DNA of 64,000 nt from Comamonas avium (GTDB lineage Bacteria > Pseudomonadota > Gammaproteobacteria > Burkholderiales > Burkholderiaceae_C), in the NCBI RefSeq assembly GCF_014836675.1, contig NZ_JACSQK010000006.1, forward strand, positions 114,421 to 178,420, in the 5' to 3' direction. The number at the start of each line of letters is the position of its first letter. Positions within the stretch are counted from its first letter, which is position 1. This document shows, one piece after another, positions 29,377-38,918 of this stretch. The notes below the pieces were generated by a model. It was given only the letters and a program-made list of their open reading frames with translations. It was not told the DNA's origin and did no database searches. Position numbers and translations under genes: made by a program.

Positions 29377-29744
29377 ATGGCCGCTGGCGCATGCAGTCTT
29401 GGTGGCGCAGATATGGGCTGTGGTCCGAATTACTTCGTGCTGTTTTTTGCATGCTGGGCCGCTGTTGGGCATGCCTGTCGGCTCATCGGCGGGGATAACC
29501 ATGTTCCGCACAGCGGAAATTTCGAATAAAAAAACCACATATTCGCGCTAAGCACGAATGCAGGCTTATTGAAAGAAGTCCTTTGAAGACAATAAGTTAA
29601 GGGTTAACCCTTTGTGTTTTGGCTTTGTAAAGCGAAAAGTGTCACTTTCTGGACAAATTGGCCATGTGAGGTCTGCTCAAGCGCGAAACGTGCTGGTCTC
29701 TGACGCGACAATGGTCTGGTTTTCAGTCACAGAAACGACAGGCT
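29377..29744 (+). promoter_or_regulatory. Regulatory region before the Crp/Fnr gene, with two dyads
   Basis: No gene recognised. TTCCG-CACAG-CGGAA lies at 29504-29518, an architecture seen in IclR-type operators. AAGGGTTAACCCTT, a perfect 14-bp palindrome, lies at 29599-29612. The first motif has the same form as 47074-47088 upstream of the beta-oxidation genes. Both could control the 29745-32943 unit. Confidence 0.45.
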
Positions 29745-30464
29745 ATGGACGATCCGATTCTTACTATCGAAGAACGTGAAGCGATCAACTCAGGTCGCTG
29801 GTTTTCATCCCTTTCACCTTCTCTCAGGCACGACATTCTGCGATGCGCTTACGTCAAACGATTCAAAGATGGTGCGTTAATTTGCGCCCGCGGCGAAGCG
29901 CCGGAAGAATGGTTTGCGTGCGCCAGGGGGGCGGTTCGCATCAGTTCCACATCGATCACGGGCAAGCAAATTACGCTGACCTATGTCGAACCTGGGCTGT
30001 GGTTTGGGGATACCTCCATTTTCGACGGGGATCGACGCACCCACGACGGGTATGCGCACGGCTCCACCACGCTGCTGTGCGTGGCCAAGGCAGATTTCAA
30101 ACGCATTTTGGCAACACACACAGAGTTTTACGAAGCCATGCTGTGGCTGGCGGCGCGCCGCATTCGGCAGCTCTATGGTTTGGTGGAAGACTTGAACACG
30201 TTGCCACTGCGGGCACGTCTGGCCAAGCAACTGCTGCATCTGGCTCGCAGCTATGGCATTCCCAGCCTTGCCAATGGCGAGGAGATTCGTATCGGCCTGC
30301 AACTGGCGCAGGAAGAGTTGGCCCAGCTGCTCGGGGCATCACGCCAGCGCGTGAACCAAGAGCTCAAGGGCATGGAGCGCGAGAACATCATCCGGATCGA
30401 GCCGGGTGGGTTGGTGGTGCGCGACCGCGATGGGCTTTTGCGCATCGTGGAAACTGACCTTTAA
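29745..30464 (+). CDS. Crp/Fnr-family transcriptional regulator
   Basis: 239 residues. A cyclic-nucleotide-binding-type beta-roll (about 20-140) is joined by a dimer helix (about 140-170) to a winged-helix HTH (about 175-235: LAQEELAQLLGASRQRVNQELKGM). The phosphate-binding cassette is not that of cAMP receptor proteins: the FGDTSIFDGDRRTHDG segment lacks the R-S-A pattern. There is no N-terminal FNR-type cysteine cluster. The ligand is therefore unknown. It starts 7 nt before the kinase gene's ATG, so it probably regulates its own operon of lipid genes. Confidence 0.88.
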   Translation: MDDPILTIEEREAINSGRWFSSLSPSLRHDILRCAYVKRFKDGALICARGEAPEEWFACARGAVRISSTSITGKQITLTYVEPGLWFGDTSIFDGDRRTHDGYAHGSTTLLCVAKADFKRILATHTEFYEAMLWLAARRIRQLYGLVEDLNTLPLRARLAKQLLHLARSYGIPSLANGEEIRIGLQLAQEELAQLLGASRQRVNQELKGMERENIIRIEPGGLVVRDRDGLLRIVETDL

Positions 30465-30470
30465 AGACGT

Positions 30471-31562
30471 ATGAGCAACTTTGACCATTTTGTAGGTACC
30501 AAACCCGTCTCTGAGGCACATGAATTTGATGTCCAAGTGCTGAGCACATGGATGGTGCAGCACGTTGCAGGCTTTGAGGGGCCAGTGACGGTAGAGATGT
30601 TCAAAGGGGGGCAGTCCAACCCTACCTACAAATTGATCACACCGGGGCGCAGCTACGTCATGCGTTCCAAGCCCGGCCCGGTAGCCAAGCTGTTGCCGTC
30701 TGCGCACGCCATTGAGCGTGAGTTCAAGGTCATGAGCGGCCTGGCGGGTACCGATGTCCCTGTGCCGCACATGTACGCATTGTGTGAGGACGAGTCCATC
30801 ATTGGCCGCGCCTTCTTCATCATGGAGTTCAAAGAGGGGCGCATTCTGTGGGACCAGTCTCTGCCCGCAATGACCAACGCGCAGCGCGGTGAAATTTACG
30901 ACGAGATGAACCGCGTGATAGCGGCGCTGCACACCGTGGATGTGCGCCAGCAGGGTCTGGCAGACTACGGCAAGCCCGGCAATTACTTTGAACGCCAAAT
31001 TGGACGCTGGAGCAAGCAGTACACAGCCTCCGTCACGCAGCCCATCCAAGAGATGGACCAGTTGATGGCGTGGCTGCCAGCGAACATGCCCGATAGCGCC
31101 AGGGACGAGCGCAAGGTCTCCATCGTGCATGGTGACTACCGGCTGGACAACGTCATGTTTGCTCCTGATGCTGGCAAGGTCATCGCCGTGCTCGACTGGG
31201 AGTTGTCCACACTGGGCCATCCCCTTGCAGACTTTAGCTACCACTGCATGGCCTGGCACATTCCTGTCAGCCTGGGGCGTGGCATCGGTGGGTTGGATAT
31301 TCAGGCGCTAGGCATTCCCAGCGAGGCGGAATATATGCGTCGCTACTGCGAGCGCACAGGTCTGGCAACGCCTGAGCAGCTCAAGGCAGACTGGAACTTT
31401 TATCTGGCCTACAACATGTTCCGCATTGCGGCCATCTTGCAGGGCATTGCCAAACGTGTGGAGGCCGGAACAGCTTCCAGCGCACAGGCCAAGGCAGCAG
31501 GCGATACGGCACGTCCGATGGCACAGCTGGCATGGTCGTACGCACAGAAACACGGCGCTTGA
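30471..31562 (+). CDS. APH-type phosphotransferase, ACAD10/11- or LvaA-like hydroxyacyl-CoA kinase
   Basis: 363 residues with the aminoglycoside-phosphotransferase kinase fold. The nucleotide loop is near FKGGQSNPTYKL, the catalytic loop is IVHGDYRLDNVMF and the metal motif is VLDWELSTLGHPLADF. This subgroup pairs with acyl-CoA dehydrogenases. In mammalian ACAD10/11 and Pseudomonas LvaA the kinase phosphorylates the hydroxyl of 4-hydroxyacyl-CoA. It directly follows the regulator and precedes an acyl-CoA dehydrogenase, so the same chemistry is inferred. An antibiotic-resistance role is unlikely. Confidence 0.85.
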   Translation: MSNFDHFVGTKPVSEAHEFDVQVLSTWMVQHVAGFEGPVTVEMFKGGQSNPTYKLITPGRSYVMRSKPGPVAKLLPSAHAIEREFKVMSGLAGTDVPVPHMYALCEDESIIGRAFFIMEFKEGRILWDQSLPAMTNAQRGEIYDEMNRVIAALHTVDVRQQGLADYGKPGNYFERQIGRWSKQYTASVTQPIQEMDQLMAWLPANMPDSARDERKVSIVHGDYRLDNVMFAPDAGKVIAVLDWELSTLGHPLADFSYHCMAWHIPVSLGRGIGGLDIQALGIPSEAEYMRRYCERTGLATPEQLKADWNFYLAYNMFRIAAILQGIAKRVEAGTASSAQAKAAGDTARPMAQLAWSYAQKHGA

Positions 31563-31668
31563 ACAGCGCCGGTCACAACCCCCCTTACCCCCTTGTGTGT
31601 TAGACGGCCTGTAGCTGCCGGGGGGCAGTGCATGCCCATGTTTGCTAGTTAACGAAAAGGAGCACTCC

Positions 31669-32943
31669 ATGGATTTTGATTACTCCCCTAAGACCAAGGA
31701 ATTGCAGGCACGCTTGCTGCGTTTCATGGAAGAGCACGTCTACCCTGCAGAAGAAACCTTTCACCATGAACTGGAAGCCAATACGCAGGCAGGCAAGCGC
31801 TGGACACCACTGAAAGTCATTGAAGGCCTGAAAGAAAAAGCCAAAGAGCAAGACTTGTGGAATCTGTTTTTGCCCAAAGACACGGCTGAAATCGCTGGTG
31901 TTCAGGGGGCGGGGCTGACCAACCAGGAGTACGCGCCACTGGCCGAGATCATGGGGCGTGTGGGCTGGGCATCCGAAGTGTTCAACTGCTCGGCGCCTGA
32001 CACCGGCAACATGGAAACCATTGCCCGATATGGTTCCCAGGAGCACCGCGACCAATGGCTGCAGCCACTGCTGCGCGGTGAGATTCGCTCCGCCTTCGCG
32101 ATGACCGAGCCTGAGGTCGCCTCCAGCGACGCCACCAACATCTGCACACGCATTGAGCGCCAGGGCGATGAATACGTCATCAATGGCCACAAATGGTGGA
32201 TCTCGGGAGCGGGTGACCCGCGCTGTGCAATCTACATCACCATGGGCAAGACCGATCCAGAGGCCGCCAAGCACTCACAGCAAAGCATGGTGCTGGTTCC
32301 TGCCGATACCCCGGGTGTGCGTGTAGTGCGCCCCTTGAGCGTGCTGGGATTTGACGATGCGCCGCACGGTCACATGGAGATGTACTTTGAGAATGTGCGC
32401 GTACCTGTCAGCAATGTGCTGCTGGGTGAAGGCCGTGGTTTTGAAATTGCCCAGGGCCGCCTTGGCCCTGGCCGTATTCACCACTGCATGCGCTTGATTG
32501 GCCAGGCAGAGCGTGCATTGGAGCTGATGTGCAAGCGCGCTTCCAGCCGCGTGGCGTTTGGCAAGACCATTGCCCAGCAAACGGTGACGCAAGAGCGCAT
32601 TGCTGAAGCGCGTTGCCGCATTGACATGGCCCGTCTGCTGACGCTCAAGGCGGCATGGATGATGGATACCGTGGGCAACAAGGTGGCACGTTCCGAGATT
32701 GCCATGATCAAGGTGGTTGCTCCGCAACTGGCCTGCGATGTGATCGACTGGGCCATGCAGGTGCACGGTGGTGGTGGCTTGTGCCAGGACTTCCCGCTGG
32801 CCCACGCCTACGCCACATCGCGCACGCTGCGCTTTGCAGATGGCCCGGATGAAGTGCACCGCAACGCGATTGCAAAGTGGGAGCTGGGCAAGTACGGCAC
32901 CTATGGACGCGACGCACAGGTGCCCATTACACGGGGTGCATAA
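31669..32943 (+). CDS. Acyl-CoA dehydrogenase, ACAD10/11-like
   Basis: 424 residues. The fold runs N-terminal helical, middle beta and C-terminal helical domains with FAD motifs [16 protein letters not shown] and [11 protein letters not shown]. The C-terminus shows [16 protein letters not shown] and [15 protein letters not shown], typical of the ACAD10/11-like group. With the neighbouring kinase it is inferred to turn phosphorylated 4-hydroxyacyl-CoA into an enoyl-CoA. AAAAGGAG lies 8 nt before the ATG at 31669. A long bidirectional terminator follows. Confidence 0.9.
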   Translation: MDFDYSPKTKELQARLLRFMEEHVYPAEETFHHELEANTQAGKRWTPLKVIEGLKEKAKEQDLWNLFLPKDTAEIAGVQGAGLTNQEYAPLAEIMGRVGWASEVFNCSAPDTGNMETIARYGSQEHRDQWLQPLLRGEIRSAFAMTEPEVASSDATNICTRIERQGDEYVINGHKWWISGAGDPRCAIYITMGKTDPEAAKHSQQSMVLVPADTPGVRVVRPLSVLGFDDAPHGHMEMYFENVRVPVSNVLLGEGRGFEIAQGRLGPGRIHHCMRLIGQAERALELMCKRASSRVAFGKTIAQQTVTQERIAEARCRIDMARLLTLKAAWMMDTVGNKVARSEIAMIKVVAPQLACDVIDWAMQVHGGGGLCQDFPLAHAYATSRTLRFADGPDEVHRNAIAKWELGKYGTYGRDAQVPITRGA

Positions 32944-32958
32944 ACAGGCCGTGCAGAC

Positions 32959-32995
32959 CACAAAAAAAGCGACCTGAGGGTCGCTTTTTTTGTGG
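32959..32995. terminator. Bidirectional terminator, long stem
   Basis: CACAAAAAAAGCGACC-TGAG-GGTCGCTTTTTTTGTG, a 16-bp perfect inverted repeat serving the dehydrogenase (plus) and the parvulin gene (minus). Confidence 0.93.
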
Positions 32996-33011
32996 GTGCT
33001 GGCGCAGTGGC

Positions 33012-33797
33012 TTATTGCACCTTGGCCTTGGCGCGCAGCGCTTCTTGGAACTGCATCATCTTTTGCTGTTCCAGCTGCTCGGCGATCTGGGGCTTGATGT
33101 CTTCCAGACCAGGCAACTGGGCATCGCGCAGGTCGTCCACGCGAATGACGTGCCAGCCAAACTGGCTCTTCACGGGCGCATCAGACAGGCCGCCCTTTTG
33201 CAGCTTGACCATGGCTTCAGTGAACTCAGGCACATAGTTGGCAGGGCTGGCCCAGCCCAGATCACCGCCTTGCGCTCCCGATCCTGGGTCCTTGGATTCT
33301 TTCTTGGCGATGTCTTCAAACTTTTTGCCAGCCTTCACTTCTGCAATGATGGCCTTGGCGCGGTCTTCAGATTCCACCAGGATGTGGCTGGCGCGGTATT
33401 CCTTGCCTGCGTTGGCTTGTACGAATTTTTCGTATTCAGCCTTGATCTCGGCGTCGGTGACCGGGTTCTTCTTTTGGTAGTCGGTGAACAGGTCGCGGAT
33501 CAGGATGGTCTGGCGGGCCAGATCCATTTGCTGCTTGTACTCCGGTGTGGCGTCCAGACCGCGTTTGGATGCTTCTTGCATGAAGATTTCACGGGCAATG
33601 ACTTCTTCCTTGATCTGGGCGTCCATCTCAGGAGGCACTTGGCGGCCAGAGCGCTCAATTTGCTGCTTGAGCACAGTCACGCGCTCCAGGGGCACGGCCT
33701 TGCCGTTGACGATGGCCAAGTTTTGCGCAGAAGCCGAAAGGGCGACAGTGCCCAACACGGCGGCAGCCAAAAGGCTGGGCAAAAGCTGTTTTTTCAT
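33012..33797 (-). CDS. Periplasmic parvulin-type peptidyl-prolyl isomerase
   Basis: 261-residue precursor. The Sec signal ends near ALSASAQ. An N-terminal helical chaperone part (about 30-120) precedes a parvulin rotamase domain (about 135-230) with YRASHILVESEDRAKAI, DPGSGAQGGDLGWASPANYVPEF and SQFGWHVIRVDD. Single rotamase domain, PpiC/PrsA/SurA-like, acting on outer-membrane or secreted proteins. The ATG at 33797 begins MKKQLLPSLL. First or separate unit upstream of bolA-yciB reading leftward. Confidence 0.92.
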   Translation of the reverse strand: MKKQLLPSLLAAAVLGTVALSASAQNLAIVNGKAVPLERVTVLKQQIERSGRQVPPEMDAQIKEEVIAREIFMQEASKRGLDATPEYKQQMDLARQTILIRDLFTDYQKKNPVTDAEIKAEYEKFVQANAGKEYRASHILVESEDRAKAIIAEVKAGKKFEDIAKKESKDPGSGAQGGDLGWASPANYVPEFTEAMVKLQKGGLSDAPVKSQFGWHVIRVDDLRDAQLPGLEDIKPQIAEQLEQQKMMQFQEALRAKAKVQ

Positions 33798-33869
33798 GCG
33801 GAAATCCAAGAAAAAGATAAGTGGTTGGTGCCCGCCAACGACCGTTGGCAGGTCTAGCTAATCGTCTGC

Positions 33870-34136
33870 TTACAGCACTTCAATCGCCAGGGCGTGCAAT
33901 CCTTGGTCGATAAAGTGTTGCAAGGAATCATACACAACGCGGTGACGTGCAACACGGCTTTTGCCTTCAAAAGCAGGTGCAGCGATACGGACGCGAAAGT
34001 GCGTGCCAAAACCAGTGCCATTGGCCCCTGCATGGCCAGCGTGCGCTGCGCTTTCGTCAATCACTTGCAGTTGCGTGGGTGCAAGCTTGTCACGTAGCAT
34101 TTGCTCGATGGCTGCGGCGGTGATGCCTTCACTCAT
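33870..34136 (-). CDS. BolA family protein
   Basis: 88 residues. BolA fold with [41 protein letters not shown] and a C-terminal [10 protein letters not shown]. These proteins partner with monothiol glutaredoxins in iron-sulfur or regulatory roles. The start overlaps the yciB stop by 8 nt, so the two genes are coupled. Confidence 0.93.
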   Translation of the reverse strand: MSEGITAAAIEQMLRDKLAPTQLQVIDESAAHAGHAGANGTGFGTHFRVRIAAPAFEGKSRVARHRVVYDSLQHFIDQGLHALAIEVL

Positions 34137-34692
34137 TGCCCGGCTCCTTGGCCGAAGTCTGCTCGGGTTCCTTGAGGTAGCGGCCCAAGTACAGGGCCTG
34201 GCCTACGACAAATACCAGCATCAGGCCAATACCGCCAAACATCTTGAAGTTGACCCAGGCATCGGTATCAAAGTTAAAGGCCACCCACAGATTCAGTACG
34301 CCCATGACCGCAAAGAAGATGGTCCAGGCCCAGTTCAACGTGGTCCATACGGACTCTGGTAATTGCAGCTGCGCGCCCATCAGACTCTTCAAGAAATTTT
34401 TCTTGAAGATCAGATGACCGACCAGCAATGCGCCACCCATCAGCCAGTACAGCACGGTGGGTTTCCATTTGATGAAGTTTTCATCGTGGGCCAGCAACGT
34501 AGCGCCACCAAACAAAACAATCACACCCAGACTGAGCCACTGCATGGTTTCTACCTTGCCAGTTTTGATGCGCAGATAGGCTATTTGGATGATGGTGGCC
34601 ACGATGGCAACGGCCGTGGCGGCGTAGATGCCCCAGACCTTGAAGGCCACGAAAAACAAAATAATGGGGAAAAAGTCGATCAGCAGTTTCAT
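34129..34692 (-). CDS. yciB: Inner-membrane-spanning protein YciB (septation protein A)
   Basis: 187 residues with five membrane helices. The start [23 protein letters not shown] and the middle segments [12 protein letters not shown] and [22 protein letters not shown] are diagnostic of YciB/IspZ, an envelope protein needed for normal septation and cell shape. I chose the ATG at 34692. The frame extends to 34752 without family support. Coupled to bolA. Confidence 0.95.
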   Translation of the reverse strand: MKLLIDFFPIILFFVAFKVWGIYAATAVAIVATIIQIAYLRIKTGKVETMQWLSLGVIVLFGGATLLAHDENFIKWKPTVLYWLMGGALLVGHLIFKKNFLKSLMGAQLQLPESVWTTLNWAWTIFFAVMGVLNLWVAFNFDTDAWVNFKMFGGIGLMLVFVVGQALYLGRYLKEPEQTSAKEPGNE

Positions 34693-34812
34693 GAAATGCA
34701 TTCGGACTGGGAGAAGCCCGCGGTCATGCGAAAAAGATGCCAAGCATGCCATAGCACTGCAGACATGCTGGCCCTAAAACCTTCAAGGCGCAGGCTTTCA
34801 GCGATGCAAAGG

Positions 34813-35307
34813 TCAATTGCTGCCATCACCACTGTCACCGCTGTCGGTGTGGGCGCTGTCCAGACTGTCTTCGTGCGGGGTGCAGGCGCTGCCCTGTGAG
34901 GCTGGGTCGTGAAAGTTCAGCGAGGCTGAATTCATGCAGTAGCGAAGCCCCGTTGGCTGGGGGCCGTCTTCAAACACATGACCCAAATGTGCGCCGCACT
35001 GGCTGCACACAGTTTCAGTGCGCACCATGTGGTGGCTGCGATCTACTATTTCGGTGATTGCCCCGGGAACGGCTTTGTAAAAACTGGGCCAGCCGCAACC
35101 GGCATCAAACTTGGTGTCGGAATGAAACAGCTGCGCACCACAGCAGACGCAGTGATAGCTGCCATCGGCCCAGTGCTGCTCGTACTTGCCCGTGAACGGG
35201 CGCTCTGTCGCCGCGTGGCGTGTGACCTGGTAGGCCACTGGTTCAGCACCCTGCGCTTGCAATGCTTCAAACCATTCGGTGTCGGTCTTTTGGATGGGGA
35301 ATGTCAT
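34813..35307 (-). CDS. msrB: Peptide methionine (R)-S-oxide reductase
   Basis: 164 residues. MsrB fold with zinc CxxC pairs ([24 protein letters not shown]), [13 protein letters not shown] and the catalytic [11 protein letters not shown]. It reduces R-methionine sulfoxide in the cytoplasm. The C-terminal 25 residues are an extra Ser/Asp/Thr/Gly-rich tail. The ATG overlaps the selO stop (ATGA), so the two redox genes are co-translated. Confidence 0.96.
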   Translation of the reverse strand: MTFPIQKTDTEWFEALQAQGAEPVAYQVTRHAATERPFTGKYEQHWADGSYHCVCCGAQLFHSDTKFDAGCGWPSFYKAVPGAITEIVDRSHHMVRTETVCSQCGAHLGHVFEDGPQPTGLRYCMNSASLNFHDPASQGSACTPHEDSLDSAHTDSGDSGDGSN

Positions 35308-36794
35308 GACGAGCAACTGATCGCAATAGATGAGGCCCAGTCGGGCGGGAAATCAGCCCAGGCGCTGTGCGCTGGGTGATCGACAAAAGGCTGACTTAGC
35401 ACCTGCTGCAATGATTGCACCATGCTGAAATCACCGGCTTGTGCGGCCCGAATGGCCAATTCACCGACGTGGTTGCGCAGCACAAAGGCCGGATTGGTGC
35501 TGAGCATTGCATGGGCATCCGGCGCTTTGCCTGTTTGGGCTGACAGCTCTTGATAGGTGAGCAACCAGCGGTCAAACGCAGCGGTATCTAAAAACAGCTC
35601 GCGTGCGCGCTCGTAATCGTTGTCTTGGGCGGACAGGGACAGACGGCGCCAGAAGATGGTGTGATCGACCCGGCTGGCGGCCAGAATGTCCAGCAACTGC
35701 CCAATGACGGGCGTGACCGCTGCCTCATGGCTGTCGGCGGCCGATGGCAGGCCCAGCTTGTGGCACATCAGGCGGCGAAATGCGTGGCTGAACGTGGGGC
35801 GGTAGGCCTCCAGCGCCTGCACGGTGATGTCTTCGTCTTCAATCAGCGGCAGCAGGGCCTGACCCAGACAGAACAGGTTCCAGTAGGCAACTTGCGGCTG
35901 CTTGTTGAATGCGTAGCGGCCCTGATGGTCACTGTGGTTGCAGATGTGGCTGGGGTCAAAAGCATCCAGAAACTGAAAGGGGCCGTAGTCAATCGTGAGA
36001 CCCAAGATACTCATGTTGTCGGTGTTCATGACCCCATGGCAAAAGCCCACGGCCTGCCAGTGCGCCACCATCTGTGCGGTGCGCTGACCCACCTCATACA
36101 GCAGCGCTGCGTAGGCGTTGCCTGTGCTGGCGCTGCCACTTTGCCAGCCATTGCGGCAAGCGGGGTAGTAGCGGTCAATCACATAGTCGGCCAGCTGACG
36201 CAGCTCGTGGTGCATGTCGCGCGCGGCAAAGTGTTCAAAATGGCCAAAGCGCACAAAGCTGGGTGCCGCGCGGGTCACCACGGCGGCGGTCTCGGCTTCT
36301 TCGCGGTAGACGGGGCCATCTGACGCCGTCAGGCACAGTGCGCGTGTGGTGGGAATACCGAGCGCGTGCATGGCCTCACTGCATAAAAACTCGCGGATGC
36401 TCGAGCGCAGTACTGCCCGACCATCACCGCCACGTGAATAGGGCGTGCGGCCTGCGCCTTTGAGTTGCAGCTCCCAGCCTGCAGCGGTTTCACCCAGATG
36501 AATGGCCCGGCCATCACCCAGCTGGCCTGCCCACACGCCAAACTGGTGGCCGCTATAGACGCTTGCATAGGGCTGGCTGCCGGGCAATACGGTGTTGCCG
36601 GTGAAGGCTTGCAGGGCCGCATCGGTGTACAGAAACCCATCAGGCAAGCCTGCGAGACTGGCAACTTCAGGGCTGCGAGCCACCCATTGCGCATTGGGCA
36701 AGGGTGTGGGTTGTAAGTGGGTAAGGAAAGCGCTGCCAAGGCGGCCAAAGCCTTCTTGCCACGCTATGGCGCGAGAACCATCGGATGAATGCAT
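35304..36794 (-). CDS. selO: SelO family protein AMPylase (YdiU)
   Basis: 496 residues. Pseudokinase-fold AMPylase that attaches AMP to proteins in the oxidative-stress response. SelO motifs are [78 protein letters not shown] and the C-terminal SCSS, where eukaryotic SelO has selenocysteine. Here the codon is a normal Cys. I chose the ATG at 36794 ([16 protein letters not shown]). CACAAT lies 6 nt upstream without a Shine-Dalgarno sequence. Overlaps msrB. Confidence 0.95.
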   Translation of the reverse strand: MHSSDGSRAIAWQEGFGRLGSAFLTHLQPTPLPNAQWVARSPEVASLAGLPDGFLYTDAALQAFTGNTVLPGSQPYASVYSGHQFGVWAGQLGDGRAIHLGETAAGWELQLKGAGRTPYSRGGDGRAVLRSSIREFLCSEAMHALGIPTTRALCLTASDGPVYREEAETAAVVTRAAPSFVRFGHFEHFAARDMHHELRQLADYVIDRYYPACRNGWQSGSASTGNAYAALLYEVGQRTAQMVAHWQAVGFCHGVMNTDNMSILGLTIDYGPFQFLDAFDPSHICNHSDHQGRYAFNKQPQVAYWNLFCLGQALLPLIEDEDITVQALEAYRPTFSHAFRRLMCHKLGLPSAADSHEAAVTPVIGQLLDILAASRVDHTIFWRRLSLSAQDNDYERARELFLDTAAFDRWLLTYQELSAQTGKAPDAHAMLSTNPAFVLRNHVGELAIRAAQAGDFSMVQSLQQVLSQPFVDHPAHSAWADFPPDWASSIAISCSS

Positions 36795-37005
36795 GCAGCC
36801 ATTGTGGCCAAGCTGTGAAACCTTGTTGCGTGCAGGAAATGGGCTGTGAAAAGCCGTCCAACTGGCACATTGGCGACACATGCATGCTGGAAAGCCCGCA
36901 ATCGGCGCTGTGGGGGCTGCGCTTAGGATGCAGGATTAAAGTGTTGCCAGCCTGTGTGCTGGTGCAGCGCATGGTCTTTACTCGAACACCCAAGGAGCAA
37001 CATCC

Positions 37006-38643
37006 ATGCAAGGATTGATGCAAAACCAGCAGTTACTGATTTCGTCGTTGATTGAGTTTGCAGCACGGCACCACCATGATGCGCAGATCGTCTCTCGCCG
37101 TGTAGAAGGCGATATTCACCGTTATACCTATGCTGATCTGGGGGCGCGTGCCAAGCAGCTGGCCAATGCGCTGGATGGCCTGAAGCTGGCCCATGGTGAC
37201 CGCGTGGCATCGATTGCGTGGAATGGCTACCGGCATATGGAGATGTACTTTGGCGTCAGTGGCTCTGGCCGCGTGCTGCACACCATCAACCCGCGCCTGC
37301 ATCCGGAGCAGGTGGCCTGGATTGTGAACCACGCGGAAGATCAGGTGGTGTGCTTTGACATGACCTTCCTGCCTTTGGTGCAGGCGGTGCATGCCAAATG
37401 CCCCACCGTGCGCCAATGGGTGGCCTTGTGTGATGCCGACAAGCTGCCTGCGGACAGCGGCATTGCGGGGCTGATCAGCTATGAGGCGTGGATTGGCGGG
37501 CAGAGCAAAAACTACCGCTGGCCGCAGCTCGATGAAAACACCGCCTCCAGCATGTGCTACACCAGCGGCACTACAGGCAACCCCAAGGCGGCGCTGTACA
37601 GCCACCGCTCGACCGTATTGCATGCCTACGCTGCTGCACTGCCTGATGTGATGGGGCTGTCGGCGCGCGATGCGGTGCTGCCCGTGGTGCCCATGTTCCA
37701 CGTCAACGCCTGGGGCATTCCGTATTCAGCAGCGCTGACAGGGGCCAAGGTTGTGTTCCCCGGCCCGGCGATGGACGGCAAATCGTTGTACGAATTGATG
37801 GAAGCGGAAGGGGTCACCTACGCTGCGGGCGTGCCCACGGTCTGGCAGATGCTGTTGAGCCATGTGCAGGCCAGCAAGCTGGGCTTTAGCACATTGCGCC
37901 GCACGGTGATTGGTGGTGCAGCCTGCCCGCCTGCCATGATTACCGCGTTTGAAGAGGGCTTGAACGTGAAGGTGCTGCACGCCTGGGGCATGACCGAGAT
38001 GAGCCCGCTGGGCACGCTGTGCACGCTCAAGAACAAGCACTTGAAACTGTCCAAGGAAGACCAGTTCAAGATCAATCAAAAGCAAGGCCGCGCCATTTAT
38101 GGCGTGGAGATGAAGATTGTGGATGCCGAGGGCAATGAGCAGCCCTGGGATGGAAAAACCTACGGAGACCTGCTGGTACGCGGGCCGTGGATCATTGAGC
38201 GTTACTTCAAGGGCGACAGCCCGCTGGTGATGGACGAGCAGGGCTTGGGCTGGTTCCCCACGGGAGACGTGGCCACCATCGATGAAGACGGTTTCATGCA
38301 AATCACCGACCGCACCAAAGACGTGATCAAGTCTGGCGGGGAGTGGATCAGCTCGATCGACATTGAAAACATTGCGATGGGCCACCCCGCAGTGGCCATG
38401 GCGGCCTGCGTGGGCATGCCGCATCCCAAGTGGGACGAGCGCCCAATAGTGGTGGTCTCTAAAAAGCCCGGTGCTGAATTGAGCCGCGAAGAGCTGCTGG
38501 CTTTTTACGAAGGCAAGACTGCCAAGTGGCAAATCCCGGATGACGTGGTGTTTCTGGATGCCATTCCGCTGGGTGCTACGGGCAAGATGCTCAAGACCAA
38601 GCTGCGGGAACAGCTCAAGGATTACAAGCTGCCATCGGCGTAG
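37006..38643 (+). CDS. Medium/long-chain acyl-CoA synthetase (AlkK/FadD-like)
   Basis: 545 residues of the adenylate-forming family. The P-loop is [18 protein letters not shown], followed by [24 protein letters not shown] and [11 protein letters not shown], with a C-terminal [13 protein letters not shown] carrying the catalytic Lys. It is closest to AlkK-type medium-chain fatty-acyl-CoA ligases. CAAGGAG precedes the ATG. It stands upstream of a Liv-type ABC transporter and near other beta-oxidation genes, fitting fatty or aromatic acid activation. Confidence 0.92.
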   Translation: MQGLMQNQQLLISSLIEFAARHHHDAQIVSRRVEGDIHRYTYADLGARAKQLANALDGLKLAHGDRVASIAWNGYRHMEMYFGVSGSGRVLHTINPRLHPEQVAWIVNHAEDQVVCFDMTFLPLVQAVHAKCPTVRQWVALCDADKLPADSGIAGLISYEAWIGGQSKNYRWPQLDENTASSMCYTSGTTGNPKAALYSHRSTVLHAYAAALPDVMGLSARDAVLPVVPMFHVNAWGIPYSAALTGAKVVFPGPAMDGKSLYELMEAEGVTYAAGVPTVWQMLLSHVQASKLGFSTLRRTVIGGAACPPAMITAFEEGLNVKVLHAWGMTEMSPLGTLCTLKNKHLKLSKEDQFKINQKQGRAIYGVEMKIVDAEGNEQPWDGKTYGDLLVRGPWIIERYFKGDSPLVMDEQGLGWFPTGDVATIDEDGFMQITDRTKDVIKSGGEWISSIDIENIAMGHPAVAMAACVGMPHPKWDERPIVVVSKKPGAELSREELLAFYEGKTAKWQIPDDVVFLDAIPLGATGKMLKTKLREQLKDYKLPSA

Positions 38644-38651
38644 CTGGCGGT

Positions 38652-38675
38652 ACAGCGGGGTTTGCTCCCCGCTGT
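38652..38675 (+). terminator. GC-rich hairpin after the acyl-CoA synthetase
   Basis: ACAGCGGGG-TTTGCT-CCCCGCTGT, a 9-bp stem just after the stop. The T tract is delayed (TTTTAAA about 10 nt later), so termination may be partial. Confidence 0.6.
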
Positions 38676-38695
38676 TGACGATCTTTTAAATAAAT

Positions 38696-38773
38696 GAGCG
38701 ACTGGCGCTTGCCCTGCTTAGTTTTGCATGCTGAATGTATGTAAAGGTAAGTATGCATAAGCGTTGGGTGCTC
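38696..38773. repeat. Intergenic palindromic repeat, long form
   Basis: Begins GAGCGACTGGCGCTTGCC and ends GCATAAGCGTTGGGTGCTC, with inverted GCGCTT/AAGCGT ends of the family listed at 12835. It lies between the acyl-CoA synthetase and the first binding-protein gene. Confidence 0.5.
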
Positions 38774-38918
38774 TTTTTTTATGCAGGTTCCTACGGAGGG
38801 GGATAGTCCCAAGAGTGAAACCACCATGCGGTTTTCTCGGTGTACTGACTACGCTTGCTGGGTGTTTCGGTGAGTTCCTACCAGCCCTCAATCTATTCCT
38901 ACAACGCAGGAGACAAGC

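Noticed and set aside
30471-31562. Aminoglycoside resistance kinase
   Set aside because: Only the fold is shared. The neighbours are an acyl-CoA dehydrogenase and a regulator, and its features fit the ACAD10/11-type kinases better.
35304-35320. Selenocysteine in SelO
   Set aside because: The C-terminal motif is encoded as a normal Cys (SCSS). No in-frame UGA or SECIS-like element is needed.
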